Of a DNA stretch of 64,000 bases, positions 51,031 to 61,067 are shown one piece after another (position 1 is the stretch's first letter; every line of letters starts with the position of its first letter). Under the pieces are notes generated by a model. The model was given only the letters and a program-made list of their open reading frames with translations, was not told where the DNA came from and did no database searches. Both the position numbers and the translations under genes were made by a program. The stretch covers positions 1 through 64,000 of the forward strand of contig CAIQKV010000086.1 of NCBI GenBank assembly GCA_903872505.1, written 5' to 3'. This DNA comes from an uncultured Opitutia bacterium (lineage in GTDB: Bacteria > Verrucomicrobiota > Verrucomicrobiia > Opitutales > Opitutaceae).

Positions 51031-52560
51031 ATGAGCCTCGAGGAGTACTTCGCGCCGTTCCGGGCCAACATCATCGGCCTCCACCAGGACTTTGAGTCGC
51101 CGTTCGGCCGCCAGCGCATCGTCTACGCCGACTGGACCGCCAGCGGCCGGATGTTCGGCCCGATCGAGCAGATGCTAAGCGAGGAAATCGCCCCGTTCGT
51201 GGGCAACACCCACACCGAGTCCTCCGTCACCGGCACGACCATGACCCGCGCCTACCACGAGGCGCTGGCCATCATCAAGGCCCACGTCCATGCGTCCGCG
51301 GACGACGCCATCATCTGCTACGCGTCCGGCATGACCGGCGTGGTGAACAAGTTCCAGCGCATCCTCGGCCTGCGCGTGCACGAGAAGTACCAGGACCAGG
51401 TGCAGATCCCGGCGGCGGAGCGCCCGGTCGTGTTCGTGACGCACATGGAGCACCACTCCAACCAGACGACGTGGATCGAGAGCGTCGCCGAGGTGCGCGT
51501 GATCAACGCCACCGCCGACGGGCTCGTCGACCTCGCCCACCTCGCGCAGCTGCTCGACCAGTACCGCGCGCGGCCGGTCAAGATCGCCGCCGTCACCAGC
51601 TGCTCCAACGTCACCGGCATCCTCACCCCGTACCACGCGATCGCCGGGCTGATGCACCGCGCCGGCGGGTGGTGCTTCGTGGACTTCGCGGCCAGCGCGC
51701 CGTACATCGCGATCGACCTGCACCCGGCCGGCCGGCCCGGCGAGCACCTCGACGCCATCTACTTCTCGCCGCACAAGTTCCTCGGCGGCCCCGGCACCAG
51801 CGGCGTGCTCGTGTTCAGCAAGCAGCTCTACGCCAACCGCGTGCCCGACAATCCCGGCGGCGGCACGGTCGACTGGACCAACCCCTGGGGCGGGCACAAG
51901 TATTTCGACGACGTCGAGGCCCGCGAGGACGGCGGCACGCCCGGCTTCACCCAGGCGATCCGCACCGCGCTCTGCATCCGGCTGAAGGAGGCGATGGGCG
52001 TGGAGCACATCCTGCGCCGCGAGCACGAGCTGCTGGACCTCGTCTGGGACCGGCTCGCGGCCGTCCCCGGCCTGCACCTCCTCGCCGACCAGCACCGCGA
52101 CCGGCTTGCCATCGTCTCGTTCTACATCGACGGCCTGCATTACAACCTCGCGGTGCGGCTGCTGAACGACCGCTACGGCATCCAGGCCCGCGGCGGCTGC
52201 TCCTGCGCCGGCACCTACGGCCATTACCTGCTGCACGTCACCCCCGAGCACTCGCGGTCCATCACCGACCAGCTCAACCGCGGGGACAAGACCGAGAAGC
52301 CCGGCTGGGTGCGCCTCTCGCTCCACCCCACGACCACCAACGCGGAGGCGGAACAGATCGTCGCGGCGGTCAGCGCACTCGCGACCCACCACCGCGACTG
52401 GGCGGGCGATTACACCTACAACCCCGCGACGAACGAGTTCCTCCACCGCACCGAGACCGGCGCCATCGGCCGCCGGGTGCACGAGTGGTTCGACGAGTTC
52501 GGCCAAAAGGGCGTCGTCGCCACCACGTGGGAGCCGATGGGCCTCGGCTACGAGATCTGA
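51031..52560 (+). CDS. Class V aminotransferase / cysteine-desulfurase-like PLP enzyme
   Basis: 509 residues, ~100 longer than standard NifS/SufS. The N-terminus reads QRIVYADWTASGRMFGPIE, and the PLP lysine is Lys249 in YFSPHKFLGGPGTSG. TSCSNVTGILTPYHAI and DFAASAPYIAIDLH are family motifs. A Cys-rich ARGGCSCAGTYGHYLL lies where cysteine desulfurases carry their mobile catalytic Cys, but its context differs. Likely an aminotransferase or desulfurase; the substrate is not fixed. An ArsR gene is convergent downstream. Confidence 0.85.
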   Translation: MSLEEYFAPFRANIIGLHQDFESPFGRQRIVYADWTASGRMFGPIEQMLSEEIAPFVGNTHTESSVTGTTMTRAYHEALAIIKAHVHASADDAIICYASGMTGVVNKFQRILGLRVHEKYQDQVQIPAAERPVVFVTHMEHHSNQTTWIESVAEVRVINATADGLVDLAHLAQLLDQYRARPVKIAAVTSCSNVTGILTPYHAIAGLMHRAGGWCFVDFAASAPYIAIDLHPAGRPGEHLDAIYFSPHKFLGGPGTSGVLVFSKQLYANRVPDNPGGGTVDWTNPWGGHKYFDDVEAREDGGTPGFTQAIRTALCIRLKEAMGVEHILRREHELLDLVWDRLAAVPGLHLLADQHRDRLAIVSFYIDGLHYNLAVRLLNDRYGIQARGGCSCAGTYGHYLLHVTPEHSRSITDQLNRGDKTEKPGWVRLSLHPTTTNAEAEQIVAAVSALATHHRDWAGDYTYNPATNEFLHRTETGAIGRRVHEWFDEFGQKGVVATTWEPMGLGYEI

Positions 52561-52575
52561 GGCGGTGTTTCGCGG

Positions 52576-52908
52576 CTAGCGCGCAAACACGCCCGCCTCG
52601 CGACTCAGCTGCTTTTCCATGCTGCCGCACACCAGTTCGCAGAGCTGGAAGATCGAGGGGTCGGCGATGGCATAAAAGACCTGCAGGCCCTGTTTGCGCC
52701 GCGCCAGCAGGTGCGCCTGCGCCAGCGTCTGGAGGTGGCGGGACACGTTGGCCTGCGTACCGCCGGTCAGGGCCACGAGTTCATTCACGCTCTTTTCGCC
52801 CGCGAACAGCGCGTGCAGGAGCCGCAGCCGCATCGGCTCGGCCAGCACGGCGAACCGGCGGGCGACCAGCGCCAGGGCGTCGGGGGACATGGAACGGGGG
52901 GACTTCAT
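52576..52908 (-). CDS. ArsR-family regulator of the RND/rhodanese operon
   Basis: 110 residues. Winged helix with SVNELVALTGGTQANVSRHL as helix-turn-helix and a wing LLARRKQGLQVFYAI. The C-terminal helix ends IFQLCELVCGSMEK, giving two close cysteines near residues 89 and 93. The sequence style (RRKQGLxVFYxIxDPSIF) matches regulators next to DUF2892/rhodanese genes, such as the sulfur-sensing YgaV/BigR group, but the N-terminal Cys of that group's disulfide pair is absent. Divergent from the operon it presumably represses. Confidence 0.88.
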   Translation of the reverse strand: MKSPRSMSPDALALVARRFAVLAEPMRLRLLHALFAGEKSVNELVALTGGTQANVSRHLQTLAQAHLLARRKQGLQVFYAIADPSIFQLCELVCGSMEKQLSREAGVFAR

Positions 52909-52926
52909 TTTGGGAGGAATAGAAAC

Positions 52927-52956
52927 TTGACGCGGACAAAACTATATGCGTATATG
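52927..52956 (+). promoter_or_regulatory. Promoter of the DUF2892-RND operon
   Basis: TTGACG (52927-52932) with TATATG (52951-52956) at 18-base spacing. The -10 element overlaps the ArsR palindrome, and the first ATG is 26 bases beyond it. AT content is sharply higher than the surroundings. Confidence 0.55.
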
Positions 52957-52964
52957 ATCATATA
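52951..52964. promoter_or_regulatory. Palindromic ArsR operator
   Basis: TATATGATCATATA, a perfect 14-bp palindrome overlapping the -10 region. An additional ATATGCGTATAT pattern lies just left of it. AT-rich dyads of this kind are bound by ArsR/BigR proteins, blocking transcription until derepressed. Confidence 0.65.
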
Positions 52965-52981
52965 AGGCAATAAAAATCACT

Positions 52982-53206
52982 ATGAAAATCGAATCCTTCA
53001 TCCGGGCCATGGCCGGCACCGTCGTCCTCGTCAGCGTGGCGCTCGCCCACTTCGTCAGCCCCTGGTGGCTGCTGCTGACCTGCTTCGCCGGCCTCAATCT
53101 CCTGCAGTCCGCCTTTACCGGCTTCTGCCCGCCTAGCATCGTCCTGTCCAAGCTCGGCTGGCTCGATGCCGACGGCGTCATCCACTGGGGTGGGCGCAAA
53201 TCCTGA
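52982..53206 (+). CDS. DUF2892 (YgaP-type) membrane protein
   Basis: 74 residues with two membrane segments (VVLVSVALAHFVSPWW, LLLTCFAGLNLLQSAF). The FTGFCPP motif after the second helix is the DUF2892 hallmark (FCP). In YgaP-like proteins this anchors a rhodanese domain to the inner membrane; here the rhodanese is encoded separately at 58897. First gene of the operon. Confidence 0.9.
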   Translation: MKIESFIRAMAGTVVLVSVALAHFVSPWWLLLTCFAGLNLLQSAFTGFCPPSIVLSKLGWLDADGVIHWGGRKS

Positions 53207-53216
53207 GCTTCCGGCC

Positions 53217-54530
53217 ATGCGCCCCCTACTCCTTCGCCTGCTGCTCGCCGGCACGATCCTCCCGGCGCTTCGCGGCGAGTCCTGGACCCTCGACCGCGCC
53301 GTCGCCACGGCGCTGGAACACAGCCCTGACGCCCGGACCGCGCGCGCGCGCGCCGACGGCGCCCAGGCGCTCGTCGACCAGGCCCAGTCCGCGTGGCTGC
53401 CGCAGCTCTCGCTGGCCGGTCACTACACCGACACGAACAACCCGATGATGGCCTTTGGCTCCATCCTCAACCAGCGCGCGTTCAACTTCGGCCTCGATTT
53501 CAACCACCCCGGACACGTCGACGATCTGAGTGCCAGCGGGACGCTGGCCTACAATCTCTACAGTGGCGGCCGCGCCACCGCCGGCCGCACGGCCGCCCGC
53601 GCGGGCGCCGAGGCCGCCAGCCTTGATCTCCACGGCGCGCAACAGCAACTCGTCGCCGAGGTCGTCAAAGCCACGCTCAACCTCCGCAAGGCCCGCGAAG
53701 CCGTCACCGCCGTCGAGGGCGGGGTCCGCGCCTATGAGGCCTCGGTCGCGGTGGCCCGCGACCGGTACGCGGCCGGCCAGATGCTCAAGGCCGACCTCCT
53801 CAGCCTTGAGGTGCAGCTCGCCCAAACCCGCGAGACCCTCTCATCCGCCCGGCACGGCGCCGCGCTGGCCGCCCGGGCTTTCGGCTTCGTCCTCGGGCTC
53901 GAGCCCACCGGCGACAGCATTGAACTGCCCGACGAGGATCCGGCTCTCACCCGCCTCGCCGTGCCCACAACCGGTGATTTTTCCCAGCGCCCGGAACTCC
54001 GCGCCGGCCAAGCCCGGGTTCGCGCCGCCGAGGCCATGGTCGAGGCCGCGCGGGGCGGCCACCGCCCCACCGTCAATGCCTTCGCCACCTACCAATACAA
54101 CCAGGGCTGGACCACCGACCACCATGCCGACAGCTGGCTCGCCGGCGTCACCCTTGACCTCAACGTCTTCGATGGCGGCCAGACGAACGGCAAGATTCGC
54201 CAGAGCACGGCCGAGCTGGCCGCGGCGAAGGAGATGTTCCGCAAGGCCTCCCTCGGCGCCAGCCTGGAAGTCGAGCAGGCCCGCCTGGCCCATGCCGACG
54301 CGGTGGAACGCCTCGCGGTCTCGGCCAGCGCAGTTGCGCAGGCCGAGGAGAGCGCTGCCCTCACCCGCGCCCGCTTCGAAAAGCAGGCCCTCCTGACCGC
54401 CGACCTCATCGGCGCCGAAAGCCGGCTCCTCGAAGCCCGGCTCCGCCACATGGTCGCCGCGGCCGACGAGCGTCTCGCGGTCGTCGACCTCCGCCGCGCC
54501 CTCGGCCTCGATCCCCTCCCCGCCCTCTGA
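53217..54530 (+). CDS. TolC-family outer-membrane channel
   Basis: 437 residues from ATG 53217. Signal peptide (LLLRLLLAGTILPALRG). Two similar halves each with long helices and beta-hairpins: WTLDRAVATALEHSPDARTA, PQLSLAGHYTDTNNPMMAFG and later NVFDGGQTNGKIRQS. It forms the trimeric exit duct for the pump encoded downstream. Starts 10 bases after the DUF2892 stop; adaptor follows 15 bases on. Confidence 0.92.
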   Translation: MRPLLLRLLLAGTILPALRGESWTLDRAVATALEHSPDARTARARADGAQALVDQAQSAWLPQLSLAGHYTDTNNPMMAFGSILNQRAFNFGLDFNHPGHVDDLSASGTLAYNLYSGGRATAGRTAARAGAEAASLDLHGAQQQLVAEVVKATLNLRKAREAVTAVEGGVRAYEASVAVARDRYAAGQMLKADLLSLEVQLAQTRETLSSARHGAALAARAFGFVLGLEPTGDSIELPDEDPALTRLAVPTTGDFSQRPELRAGQARVRAAEAMVEAARGGHRPTVNAFATYQYNQGWTTDHHADSWLAGVTLDLNVFDGGQTNGKIRQSTAELAAAKEMFRKASLGASLEVEQARLAHADAVERLAVSASAVAQAEESAALTRARFEKQALLTADLIGAESRLLEARLRHMVAAADERLAVVDLRRALGLDPLPAL

Positions 54531-54545
54531 ACCCGGCTCTACACC

Positions 54546-55580
54546 ATGAAATCTGTTCGCCCCCTCTTATTCGCTGCCGCGGCGGCCGCCGCCTTCGCCG
54601 GATGCTCCCGCCACGAAACACCCGATGCCCCTGGCGCCGGCCGCCTGCCGGTGGCCAAGGTCACCGTCGCCACCGTCCATGTCGCTGACCTCGCCGCGTT
54701 CACCGACGTGACCGGCACCGTCCGCCCCGTGCAGCGCGCCGTCCTTGCCGCCAAGCTCATGGGCGCAATTGAGGAATTTCCCGTCACCCTCGGCCAGCCG
54801 GTGCAGGCCGGCGAAGTCCTGGTGAAAATCGCCGCCGGGGAGGTCTCGGCGCGCGTGGCCCAAGCCCAGTCCCAGCTCAATTCCGCCCGCCGCGACCTCG
54901 ACCGCGAGCGCGACCTGCTGACCAAGGGCGCCAGCACGGCCGACATGGTCCGCAGCCTCGAGGACCGTTTCAGCATGACGCAGGCCATGGTCCGCGAAGC
55001 CGAAACGATGCTCAGCTACGCCACCATCCGCGCCCCGTTCGACGGCGTCGTCTCCCGCAAGCTCGCCAACAGCGGCGACTTTGCCTCGCCTGGGCTCCCG
55101 CTGCTGGAAATCGAGGGCTCCTCCAACTTTCAGGTCGAGGCGGCCGTGCCCGATTCCCTCGCCGCCGGTCTCGCCGCCGGGACCACGTTCTCCGTCGAGA
55201 TCCCGGCCACCGGCGCCCGCTTCACCGGTCCGCTCGCCGAGCTCTCCTCCGCCGCCGACGCCGATGCCCACACCGTTCTCGCCAAGATCACCGTGCCGGC
55301 CGGCACCACCGTGCACTCGGGCCAGTTTGCCCGGGTGGCGATCACCGGCAACCCGGTGCGCACGCTGCTCGTCCCTGCGGCGGCTGTCAGCACGCTCGGC
55401 CAGCTGGAGCGCGTGTTCGTCGCCGGCGCCGACGGCCGTGCCCTCCTCCGTCTCGTCAAAACCGGCGCCACCCGCGGCCCCAGCGTCGAGGTCCTGGCCG
55501 GCCTTGATGACGGTGAACGCGTGGTGGTCGCGCCGCCGGCCGGCCTGAGTGAAGGCCAGGCGCTGGAGATCCTCCCGTGA
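54546..55580 (+). CDS. RND periplasmic adaptor lipoprotein
   Basis: 344 residues. Lipobox AFAGC with Cys20 near the N-terminus. Barrel-sandwich domain with [19 protein letters not shown], a coiled-coil hairpin ([19 protein letters not shown]) and [20 protein letters not shown]. It connects the inner-membrane pump to the TolC channel. Its stop overlaps the start of the permease gene (GTGA at 55577-55580). Confidence 0.93.
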   Translation: MKSVRPLLFAAAAAAAFAGCSRHETPDAPGAGRLPVAKVTVATVHVADLAAFTDVTGTVRPVQRAVLAAKLMGAIEEFPVTLGQPVQAGEVLVKIAAGEVSARVAQAQSQLNSARRDLDRERDLLTKGASTADMVRSLEDRFSMTQAMVREAETMLSYATIRAPFDGVVSRKLANSGDFASPGLPLLEIEGSSNFQVEAAVPDSLAAGLAAGTTFSVEIPATGARFTGPLAELSSAADADAHTVLAKITVPAGTTVHSGQFARVAITGNPVRTLLVPAAAVSTLGQLERVFVAGADGRALLRLVKTGATRGPSVEVLAGLDDGERVVVAPPAGLSEGQALEILP

Positions 55581-58500
55581 GCGCCACCCCTTCGTCCCCC
55601 TTTCCCGACCCGGCGAAATACGGTTTCGCCGGCCGCATTGCCTCGCTCTTCATCAATTCGAAGCTGACCCCCATCATCGTCGCCGCGTCGTTGCTGCTTG
55701 GTCTCTTCGCCGTGCTCATGCTGCCCCGCGAGGAGGAGCCGCAGATCAAGGTCCCGATGATCGACGTGCTGGTCGCCATGCCCGGCGCGACCGCGCCGGA
55801 GGTCGAGAATCGCCTCACGCGCCCGATGGAGAAGCTCCTCTGGGAAATCCCCGGCGTGGAATACCTCTATTCGACCGCCACCCCCGGCGCCGACATGACC
55901 ATCGTCCGCTTCAAGGTCGGCACGAACCTTGAGGCCGCACTCGTCCGGCTGAACCAGAAGCTGCAGGCCAACTTCGACCGCATCCCGCTCGGCGCGGGCC
56001 AGCCGCTGGTCAAGCCGCGCACCATCGACGACGTCCCCGTCCTCGCGCTCACGTTCCACAGCGCCCGCTACGATCATGCCCTGCTCCGCCGCGTCGCCGC
56101 CCAGGTCGACGATGCGATCAAGATTCTCCCCGAGGTCGCCGAGACCACGCTCATTGGCGGTGACCGCCGCCAGATCCGCGTGCTGCTGGATCCGCAGCGC
56201 CTTGCCTCGCGCAACCTCAGTCCCGGCTCCCTCGTGCCGATGCTGCAGCAGGCCAACGCCCAAGCGTTCACCGGCGCGCAATCCTCGGCCAACCGGGAAA
56301 CCCTCCTGCAGACCGGCACGTTTTTCCGCGACACCCGCGATGTCGGTGCCGTCGTGGTCGGCGTCTTCCGCGGCCGCCCGGTTTTCCTGCGCGACGTGGC
56401 CACGATCAGCGACAGCCCCGGGGAACCGGCCAACTACGTGCTCTTTGGCCGGGGTGGCGCCGACGCCGCCGGCGAGCAGGCGGCGGTCACCCTCAGTGTC
56501 GCCAAGCGGCCCGGCGCCAACGCCGTCGACGTCGTTTCCGCCGTCCTGGCCAAGGTCGACTCGTTCAAGGGCACGCTGATCCCCGCGGACATCGGGATCG
56601 CCGTCACGCGCGACTACGGCGCCACCGCCAGCGAGAAGTCGAACGAGCTGCTCCTGCACATGGGTCTCGCCGTCTTCGGGGTCGCGATCCTCATCCTCCT
56701 GTTCCTCGGCTGGCGCGAGTCGCTCGTCGTCCTGCTCGCGATCCCGGTCACCCTCGGGCTCACGCTGCTCGTCTTCTACCTCTATGGCTACACGCTCAAT
56801 CGCATCACGCTCTTCGCGCTGATCTTCTCCATCGGCATCCTCGTCGATGACGCGATTGTCGTCGTGGAGAACATCGTCCGGCACATGGGCCTGCCGAGTT
56901 GCCGCCGCAAGCGCCTGCTCCAGATCGCGGTCGAGGCCGTCGACGAGGTCGGCAACCCCACCATCCTGGCCACCTGGGCCGTGATCGCGGCGGTGCTGCC
57001 GATGGCGTTCGTCAGCGGGCTGATGGGACCCTACATGCGCCCGATCCCGATCGGTTCCAGCGCCGCGATGTTGTTTTCCCTGCTGGTCGCCTTCGCCGTC
57101 ACTCCCTGGGCCGCGCTCAAACTCCTGGGCGGGCACGCCAAGCCCACCGCCGGGGCCGCCGCCTTCGTCGATGCGCCGCTGACCGAGGAGGAGGAGGCTG
57201 CGGATCAGGCGATCCCCGAGACCGCGTTCACCCGGCTCTACCAGCGCTTCATGCGTCCCCTGCTCGAGCACCGGTCTTGGCGCTGGGCGTTCCTCGCCGT
57301 GGTCGCCGCCGCCACCGTCGGCTCGATGGGCCTCGTCGGTCTCGGCGCCGTCAAGGTCAAGATGCTCCCGTTCGACAACAAGTCGGAGTTCCAGGTCATC
57401 CTCAACATGCCCGAGGGCAGCACCCTCGAGCAGACCGCCCGCGTCGCCCGCGAAATGGCCGCCGCCATCCGCCCGGAGCCCGAGGTGCGCGACTACCAGG
57501 TTTACGCCGGCACCGCCTCGCCCTTCAACTTCAACGGCCTCGTCCGCCACTACTTCATGCGTCGCGGCAGCAACGTCGCGGACCTCCAGGTTAACCTTCT
57601 CCCCAAGCACGAGCGCCGCGCGCAGAGCCACGACATTGCCAAGCGCATCCGCCCGCGGCTCGCCGCCATCGCCGCCCGCTACGGCGCCGCCGTCGCCGTC
57701 GCCGAGGTCCCGCCCGGCCCCCCCGTCCTCCAGACCATCGTGGCGGAGGTCTACGGGCCCAGCGAGGCGGCGCGGCTGAAACTCGCCACCCGGATCCGCG
57801 ACATCTACCGCGCCACCCCCGGCGTCGTGGACATCGACTGGTATGTCGAGGACCTCCAGCCCAAGACCATCCTCCGCGTCGACACCGAGAAGGCCGCGCT
57901 GAACGGCATCACCGAGGGCGCGATTACCCGCACCATCCAGCTGGCCGTGCAGGGCTATCCGGTCACCTTGCTGCACCTCCCGCGCGAGCGTGAAGACGTC
58001 AACGTCATCCTCGAACTGCCGCGCGCGCTCCGCGCCCGGCCCGAAGATCTGCTGGCGCTGCCCGTCCGCTCCGAGATGAACCCCGCGGCGCCACTCGTGC
58101 CGCTGCGGGAATTGGTTACCGTCGTCCCCACGCTGGGCGAGCGGAACATCTACCATAAGAACCTCCAAAACGTGACCTATGTCACCGCCGACGTCGCCGG
58201 CCTCGTCGAAAGCCCGGTCTACGCGATTCTCAAGATGAATCATGACCTCGCCCAGCTCGACGGCCGTGATTTTGGCGGCACGCAAAAGGACGTCAAAATC
58301 TACAATGCCACCATGCCCACCGACGACCATGAGCCCGCGATGAAATGGGACGGCGAGTGGCAGGTCACCCTTGAGGTCTTCCGCGACCTTGGCCTGGCGT
58401 TCGCCGCCGTGCTCATCCTGATCTACATGCTGATGGTCGGCTGGTTCAAGAACTACGCCACGCCGCTGATCGTGATGACGGTGATTCCGTTCTCGCTCGT

Positions 58501-58900
58501 CGGCATCATGCCGGCCCACGCCCTGATGGGCGCCTTCTTCACCGCGACTTCCATGATCGGATTCATGGCCGGCGCCGGCATCGTGGTGCGAAACTCGATC
58601 ATCCTCGTCGACTTTATCGAACTCCGCCTTGGCCACGGCCGCACGCTCGCCGAGGCGTGCCTCGAGTCCGGCGCCGTCCGTTTTCGCCCGATGATGCTCA
58701 CCGCCTTCGCCGTCGTCGTCGGCGGTCTCGTCATCCTTGCCGATCCGATCTTTCAGGGCCTCGCCATCTCGCTGCTCTTTGGCGCCATTGCCTCGCTCGT
58801 CATCAGCCCGCTCGCCGTGCCGTTGATCTACTACATGACCCACGCCGGCAAACACGCCCGGCCGGCTCCGGCGGACGAGAAATGCGATACGACGCCATGA
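55577..58900 (+). CDS. RND efflux permease
   Basis: 1107 residues, GTG start overlapping the adaptor stop. RND pump with the TM4 motif [20 protein letters not shown] containing the proton-relay Asp pair, and late [18 protein letters not shown]-terminal [20 protein letters not shown] and [20 protein letters not shown] are typical. The [18 protein letters not shown] and [14 protein letters not shown] segments match the subgroup commonly found with ArsR and rhodanese genes rather than the classical multidrug HAE1 group. Substrate unknown. Its stop overlaps the rhodanese start (ATGA). Confidence 0.93.
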   Translation: MSATPSSPFPDPAKYGFAGRIASLFINSKLTPIIVAASLLLGLFAVLMLPREEEPQIKVPMIDVLVAMPGATAPEVENRLTRPMEKLLWEIPGVEYLYSTATPGADMTIVRFKVGTNLEAALVRLNQKLQANFDRIPLGAGQPLVKPRTIDDVPVLALTFHSARYDHALLRRVAAQVDDAIKILPEVAETTLIGGDRRQIRVLLDPQRLASRNLSPGSLVPMLQQANAQAFTGAQSSANRETLLQTGTFFRDTRDVGAVVVGVFRGRPVFLRDVATISDSPGEPANYVLFGRGGADAAGEQAAVTLSVAKRPGANAVDVVSAVLAKVDSFKGTLIPADIGIAVTRDYGATASEKSNELLLHMGLAVFGVAILILLFLGWRESLVVLLAIPVTLGLTLLVFYLYGYTLNRITLFALIFSIGILVDDAIVVVENIVRHMGLPSCRRKRLLQIAVEAVDEVGNPTILATWAVIAAVLPMAFVSGLMGPYMRPIPIGSSAAMLFSLLVAFAVTPWAALKLLGGHAKPTAGAAAFVDAPLTEEEEAADQAIPETAFTRLYQRFMRPLLEHRSWRWAFLAVVAAATVGSMGLVGLGAVKVKMLPFDNKSEFQVILNMPEGSTLEQTARVAREMAAAIRPEPEVRDYQVYAGTASPFNFNGLVRHYFMRRGSNVADLQVNLLPKHERRAQSHDIAKRIRPRLAAIAARYGAAVAVAEVPPGPPVLQTIVAEVYGPSEAARLKLATRIRDIYRATPGVVDIDWYVEDLQPKTILRVDTEKAALNGITEGAITRTIQLAVQGYPVTLLHLPREREDVNVILELPRALRARPEDLLALPVRSEMNPAAPLVPLRELVTVVPTLGERNIYHKNLQNVTYVTADVAGLVESPVYAILKMNHDLAQLDGRDFGGTQKDVKIYNATMPTDDHEPAMKWDGEWQVTLEVFRDLGLAFAAVLILIYMLMVGWFKNYATPLIVMTVIPFSLVGIMPAHALMGAFFTATSMIGFMAGAGIVVRNSIILVDFIELRLGHGRTLAEACLESGAVRFRPMMLTAFAVVVGGLVILADPIFQGLAISLLFGAIASLVISPLAVPLIYYMTHAGKHARPAPADEKCDTTP

Positions 58901-59268
58901 ATCTCTTCAAAATGGTCAAAGCTGCCTTCACCGCCGTGCCTCGCTGCGCGCCCTCCGAGTGCGCCCATCGCGTCCGCAACGGCGAGGCGCTCCTCGTCGA
59001 TGTCCGTGAGCCCGGGGAGTGGGCCAATGGTGTCGCGCAATCCGCAAAACTCCTTGCGTTCAGCGATCTCACCGGAACCCGCGCCCAATGGGCGCCGTTT
59101 CTCGCCCGGGTGAACGGTCGCGAAGTCCTGCTCTACTGCGCTTCGGGTGCGCGCTCCGGCTTCGCCGCCCGTCTCCTCGTTGCCGAGGGCATCCGGGCCG
59201 CCAACACCGGCAGCCTCGCCGACTGGCTTGGCACCGGCTGGCGCGTCGTCCCGCCGCCCCGCCGCTGA
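58897..59268 (+). CDS. Rhodanese-domain sulfurtransferase
   Basis: 123 residues. One rhodanese domain: [20 protein letters not shown], then [17 protein letters not shown] with the persulfide Cys near residue 81 (CASGARS loop). The N-terminal ~25 residues ([11 protein letters not shown]) may tether it. It transfers sulfane sulfur and probably feeds or detoxifies persulfides. ATG 58897 is used because it overlaps the pump's stop (ATGA); the longer upstream frame is antiphase. A DUF2892 gene follows by 43 bases. Confidence 0.9.
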   Translation: MNLFKMVKAAFTAVPRCAPSECAHRVRNGEALLVDVREPGEWANGVAQSAKLLAFSDLTGTRAQWAPFLARVNGREVLLYCASGARSGFAARLLVAEGIRAANTGSLADWLGTGWRVVPPPRR

Positions 59269-59311
59269 TCTCCCTGTCAGGCCTGATTCCTCCACCCTAA
59301 AATACACGCTC

Positions 59312-59512
59312 ATGAAAACCAACGTCGGCAGCCTCGACCGCATCATCCGCATCCTCGCCGGCCTCGCCATCCTCGGCGCGGGCTGTTACTTCAAGTCCTG
59401 GTGGGGCCTCATCGGCTTCGGGCCGCTCCTGACCGGGATCGTCCGCTTCTGCCCGGCCTACCTGCCCTTCGGCCTGAGCACCTGCCCGGCCAAGCCGGAC
59501 GAAAAGCCCTGA
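59312..59512 (+). CDS. DUF2892 (YgaP-type) membrane protein, second copy
   Basis: 66 residues. SLDRIIRILAGLAILGAG and a second helix, then RFCPAYLPFGLSTC with the family FCP motif and two further Cys. Not closely similar to the copy at 52982. It closes the ArsR-regulated operon. Rhodanese and DUF2892 are fused in YgaP; here they are adjacent genes. Confidence 0.9.
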   Translation: MKTNVGSLDRIIRILAGLAILGAGCYFKSWWGLIGFGPLLTGIVRFCPAYLPFGLSTCPAKPDEKP

Positions 59513-59652
59513 GTCCGGCCCGCCGGCGGGCGGGCGCAAGGTTGGTCCCGGCACTGCCGCCGGACCGTGGCCGTAATTTGTGCCGGCGGCGGCCGGCGCG
59601 GGGTGTACATTTTTCGGTTTTCGCGTGATGCTTTGGCCAACAAAAAATCCCC

Positions 59653-60927
59653 ATGACCAAACTCACCGAGGCGGAAGCCGCGCGCCTGCACCCCGAAACC
59701 CTGGCCCTCAGCTACGGCTTCGACCCGTGGCTGAGCGAGGGCTCGGTCAAGCCGCCGGTGTTCCTCACCTCCACCTTCGCCTTCAAGCACGCCGCCGACG
59801 GCAAGCAGTTCTTCGCCTGGGCCCACGGCGAGGGCAAGCTGCCGCCCCGCCGGGAGATGGGGCTGATCTACTCGCGGATCAACAACCCCAACCTCGAGAT
59901 CTTCGAGGACCGCGTGGCCCTCTGGGAGGGCATGAAGGACGCCTACAGCTTTTCCAGCGGGATGGCCGCCATCGCCACCACCCTGCTGGCCACCCACAGC
60001 CCGGGTGACGAGATGATCGTCTGCGCGCCGGTCTATGGCGGCACGGACGCGTTTGTGCACCATTTCCTGAAACGCCTCGGCATCACGGCCCATTTCGTGC
60101 CGGCCGGCGTCGCCGCCCCGGACCTCGCAGCGCCGCTGATCACGCCGCGCACCCGCTCCATCTTCATCGAGAGCCCGGCGAATCCCAACAACCGGCTGAC
60201 CGACATCGGCCGCATGAAGGAACTCGCGCTGCGCCACGCGCCCGCCGCCCCGGGCCGGTCCTGCGGCCGCATCCTGGTGATGGTCGACAACACCATGGCC
60301 GGCCCGGTGTTCGCCCAGCCCGCCAAGGTCGGCGCCGACATCGTGCTCTACTCCGCCACCAAGTTCATCGGCGGCCACTCCGACGTGGTCGGCGGCGTGG
60401 CCCTCGCCAACGACGACGCCCTGCTCGGCGCCATCGCGCAGCACCGCGCCCTCCTCGGCGGCATGCCCAATCCCTACACCGCGTGGCTCCTGACGCGCTC
60501 GCTCGAGACGCTGAAGCTCCGCGCCGAACAGCAGCAGCGCAACGCGCAGCTGATCGCCGCGTTTCTCGTCTCGCATCCCAAGGTGCGCCAGGTCTGCTAC
60601 ATCGGCCTGCTCACGCCGGACGACCCCGAGTATGCCATCTACCGGAAGCAGCACACCGGGCCCGGTTCCCTGATCTCGTTCTACATCCGCGGCGGGGAAA
60701 AGGAGGCCTTCGCGTTTCTCGACAGCCTGAAGGTCTTCCGCCTCGCCGTGTCGCTCGGCTCCACCGAGTCGCTCGCGCAGCACCCGGCGGCGATGACGCA
60801 CTCGGGGCTGACCCCGGAGGACAAGCTGCTCGGCGGCATCACCGACGACCTGGTGCGGCTCTCCATCGGCATCGAAAACCACGAGGACCTCATCTGGGAC
60901 CTGACCCAGGCGCTCGACCGGGTGTGA
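59653..60927 (+). CDS. Cystathionine gamma-synthase family PLP enzyme
   Basis: 424 residues. Fold-type I core with PPVFLTSTFAFKHAADGKQF, IYSRINNPNLEIFEDRVA, VDNTMAGPVFAQPAKVGAD and the PLP lysine Lys237 in YSATKFIGGHSD. Unlike the STR2-like gene this is the bacterial type. Sequence alone does not separate gamma-synthase, O-acetylhomoserine sulfhydrylase and methionine gamma-lyase. Not contiguous with metX/metW. It sits downstream of the ArsR operon after a 140-base gap, so it may or may not share its sulfur theme. Confidence 0.88.
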   Translation: MTKLTEAEAARLHPETLALSYGFDPWLSEGSVKPPVFLTSTFAFKHAADGKQFFAWAHGEGKLPPRREMGLIYSRINNPNLEIFEDRVALWEGMKDAYSFSSGMAAIATTLLATHSPGDEMIVCAPVYGGTDAFVHHFLKRLGITAHFVPAGVAAPDLAAPLITPRTRSIFIESPANPNNRLTDIGRMKELALRHAPAAPGRSCGRILVMVDNTMAGPVFAQPAKVGADIVLYSATKFIGGHSDVVGGVALANDDALLGAIAQHRALLGGMPNPYTAWLLTRSLETLKLRAEQQQRNAQLIAAFLVSHPKVRQVCYIGLLTPDDPEYAIYRKQHTGPGSLISFYIRGGEKEAFAFLDSLKVFRLAVSLGSTESLAQHPAAMTHSGLTPEDKLLGGITDDLVRLSIGIENHEDLIWDLTQALDRV

Positions 60928-61067
60928 GCCGGTCGCCCGCGGCACCCGGCGATTTCCCTGCGCGGCTCCGCGCGGGGAACAGCGCGCGGCAGCTCCCGCG
61001 AAAGGGCTCCTGATACCCGCCGCCACGGCTTGCTGCGGCCCGATCCTCCGCGCACCCTCCCAGCGCC

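Noticed and set aside
55130-58855. Minus-strand frame of ~1240 codons
   Set aside because: Antisense to the RND pump; Asp/His/Gly-rich shadow without any domain.
59513-59652. Riboswitch (SAM or cobalamin) before the Cys/Met PLP gene
   Set aside because: The 140-base leader is mostly a GC-rich imperfect repeat with no known riboswitch core motif.
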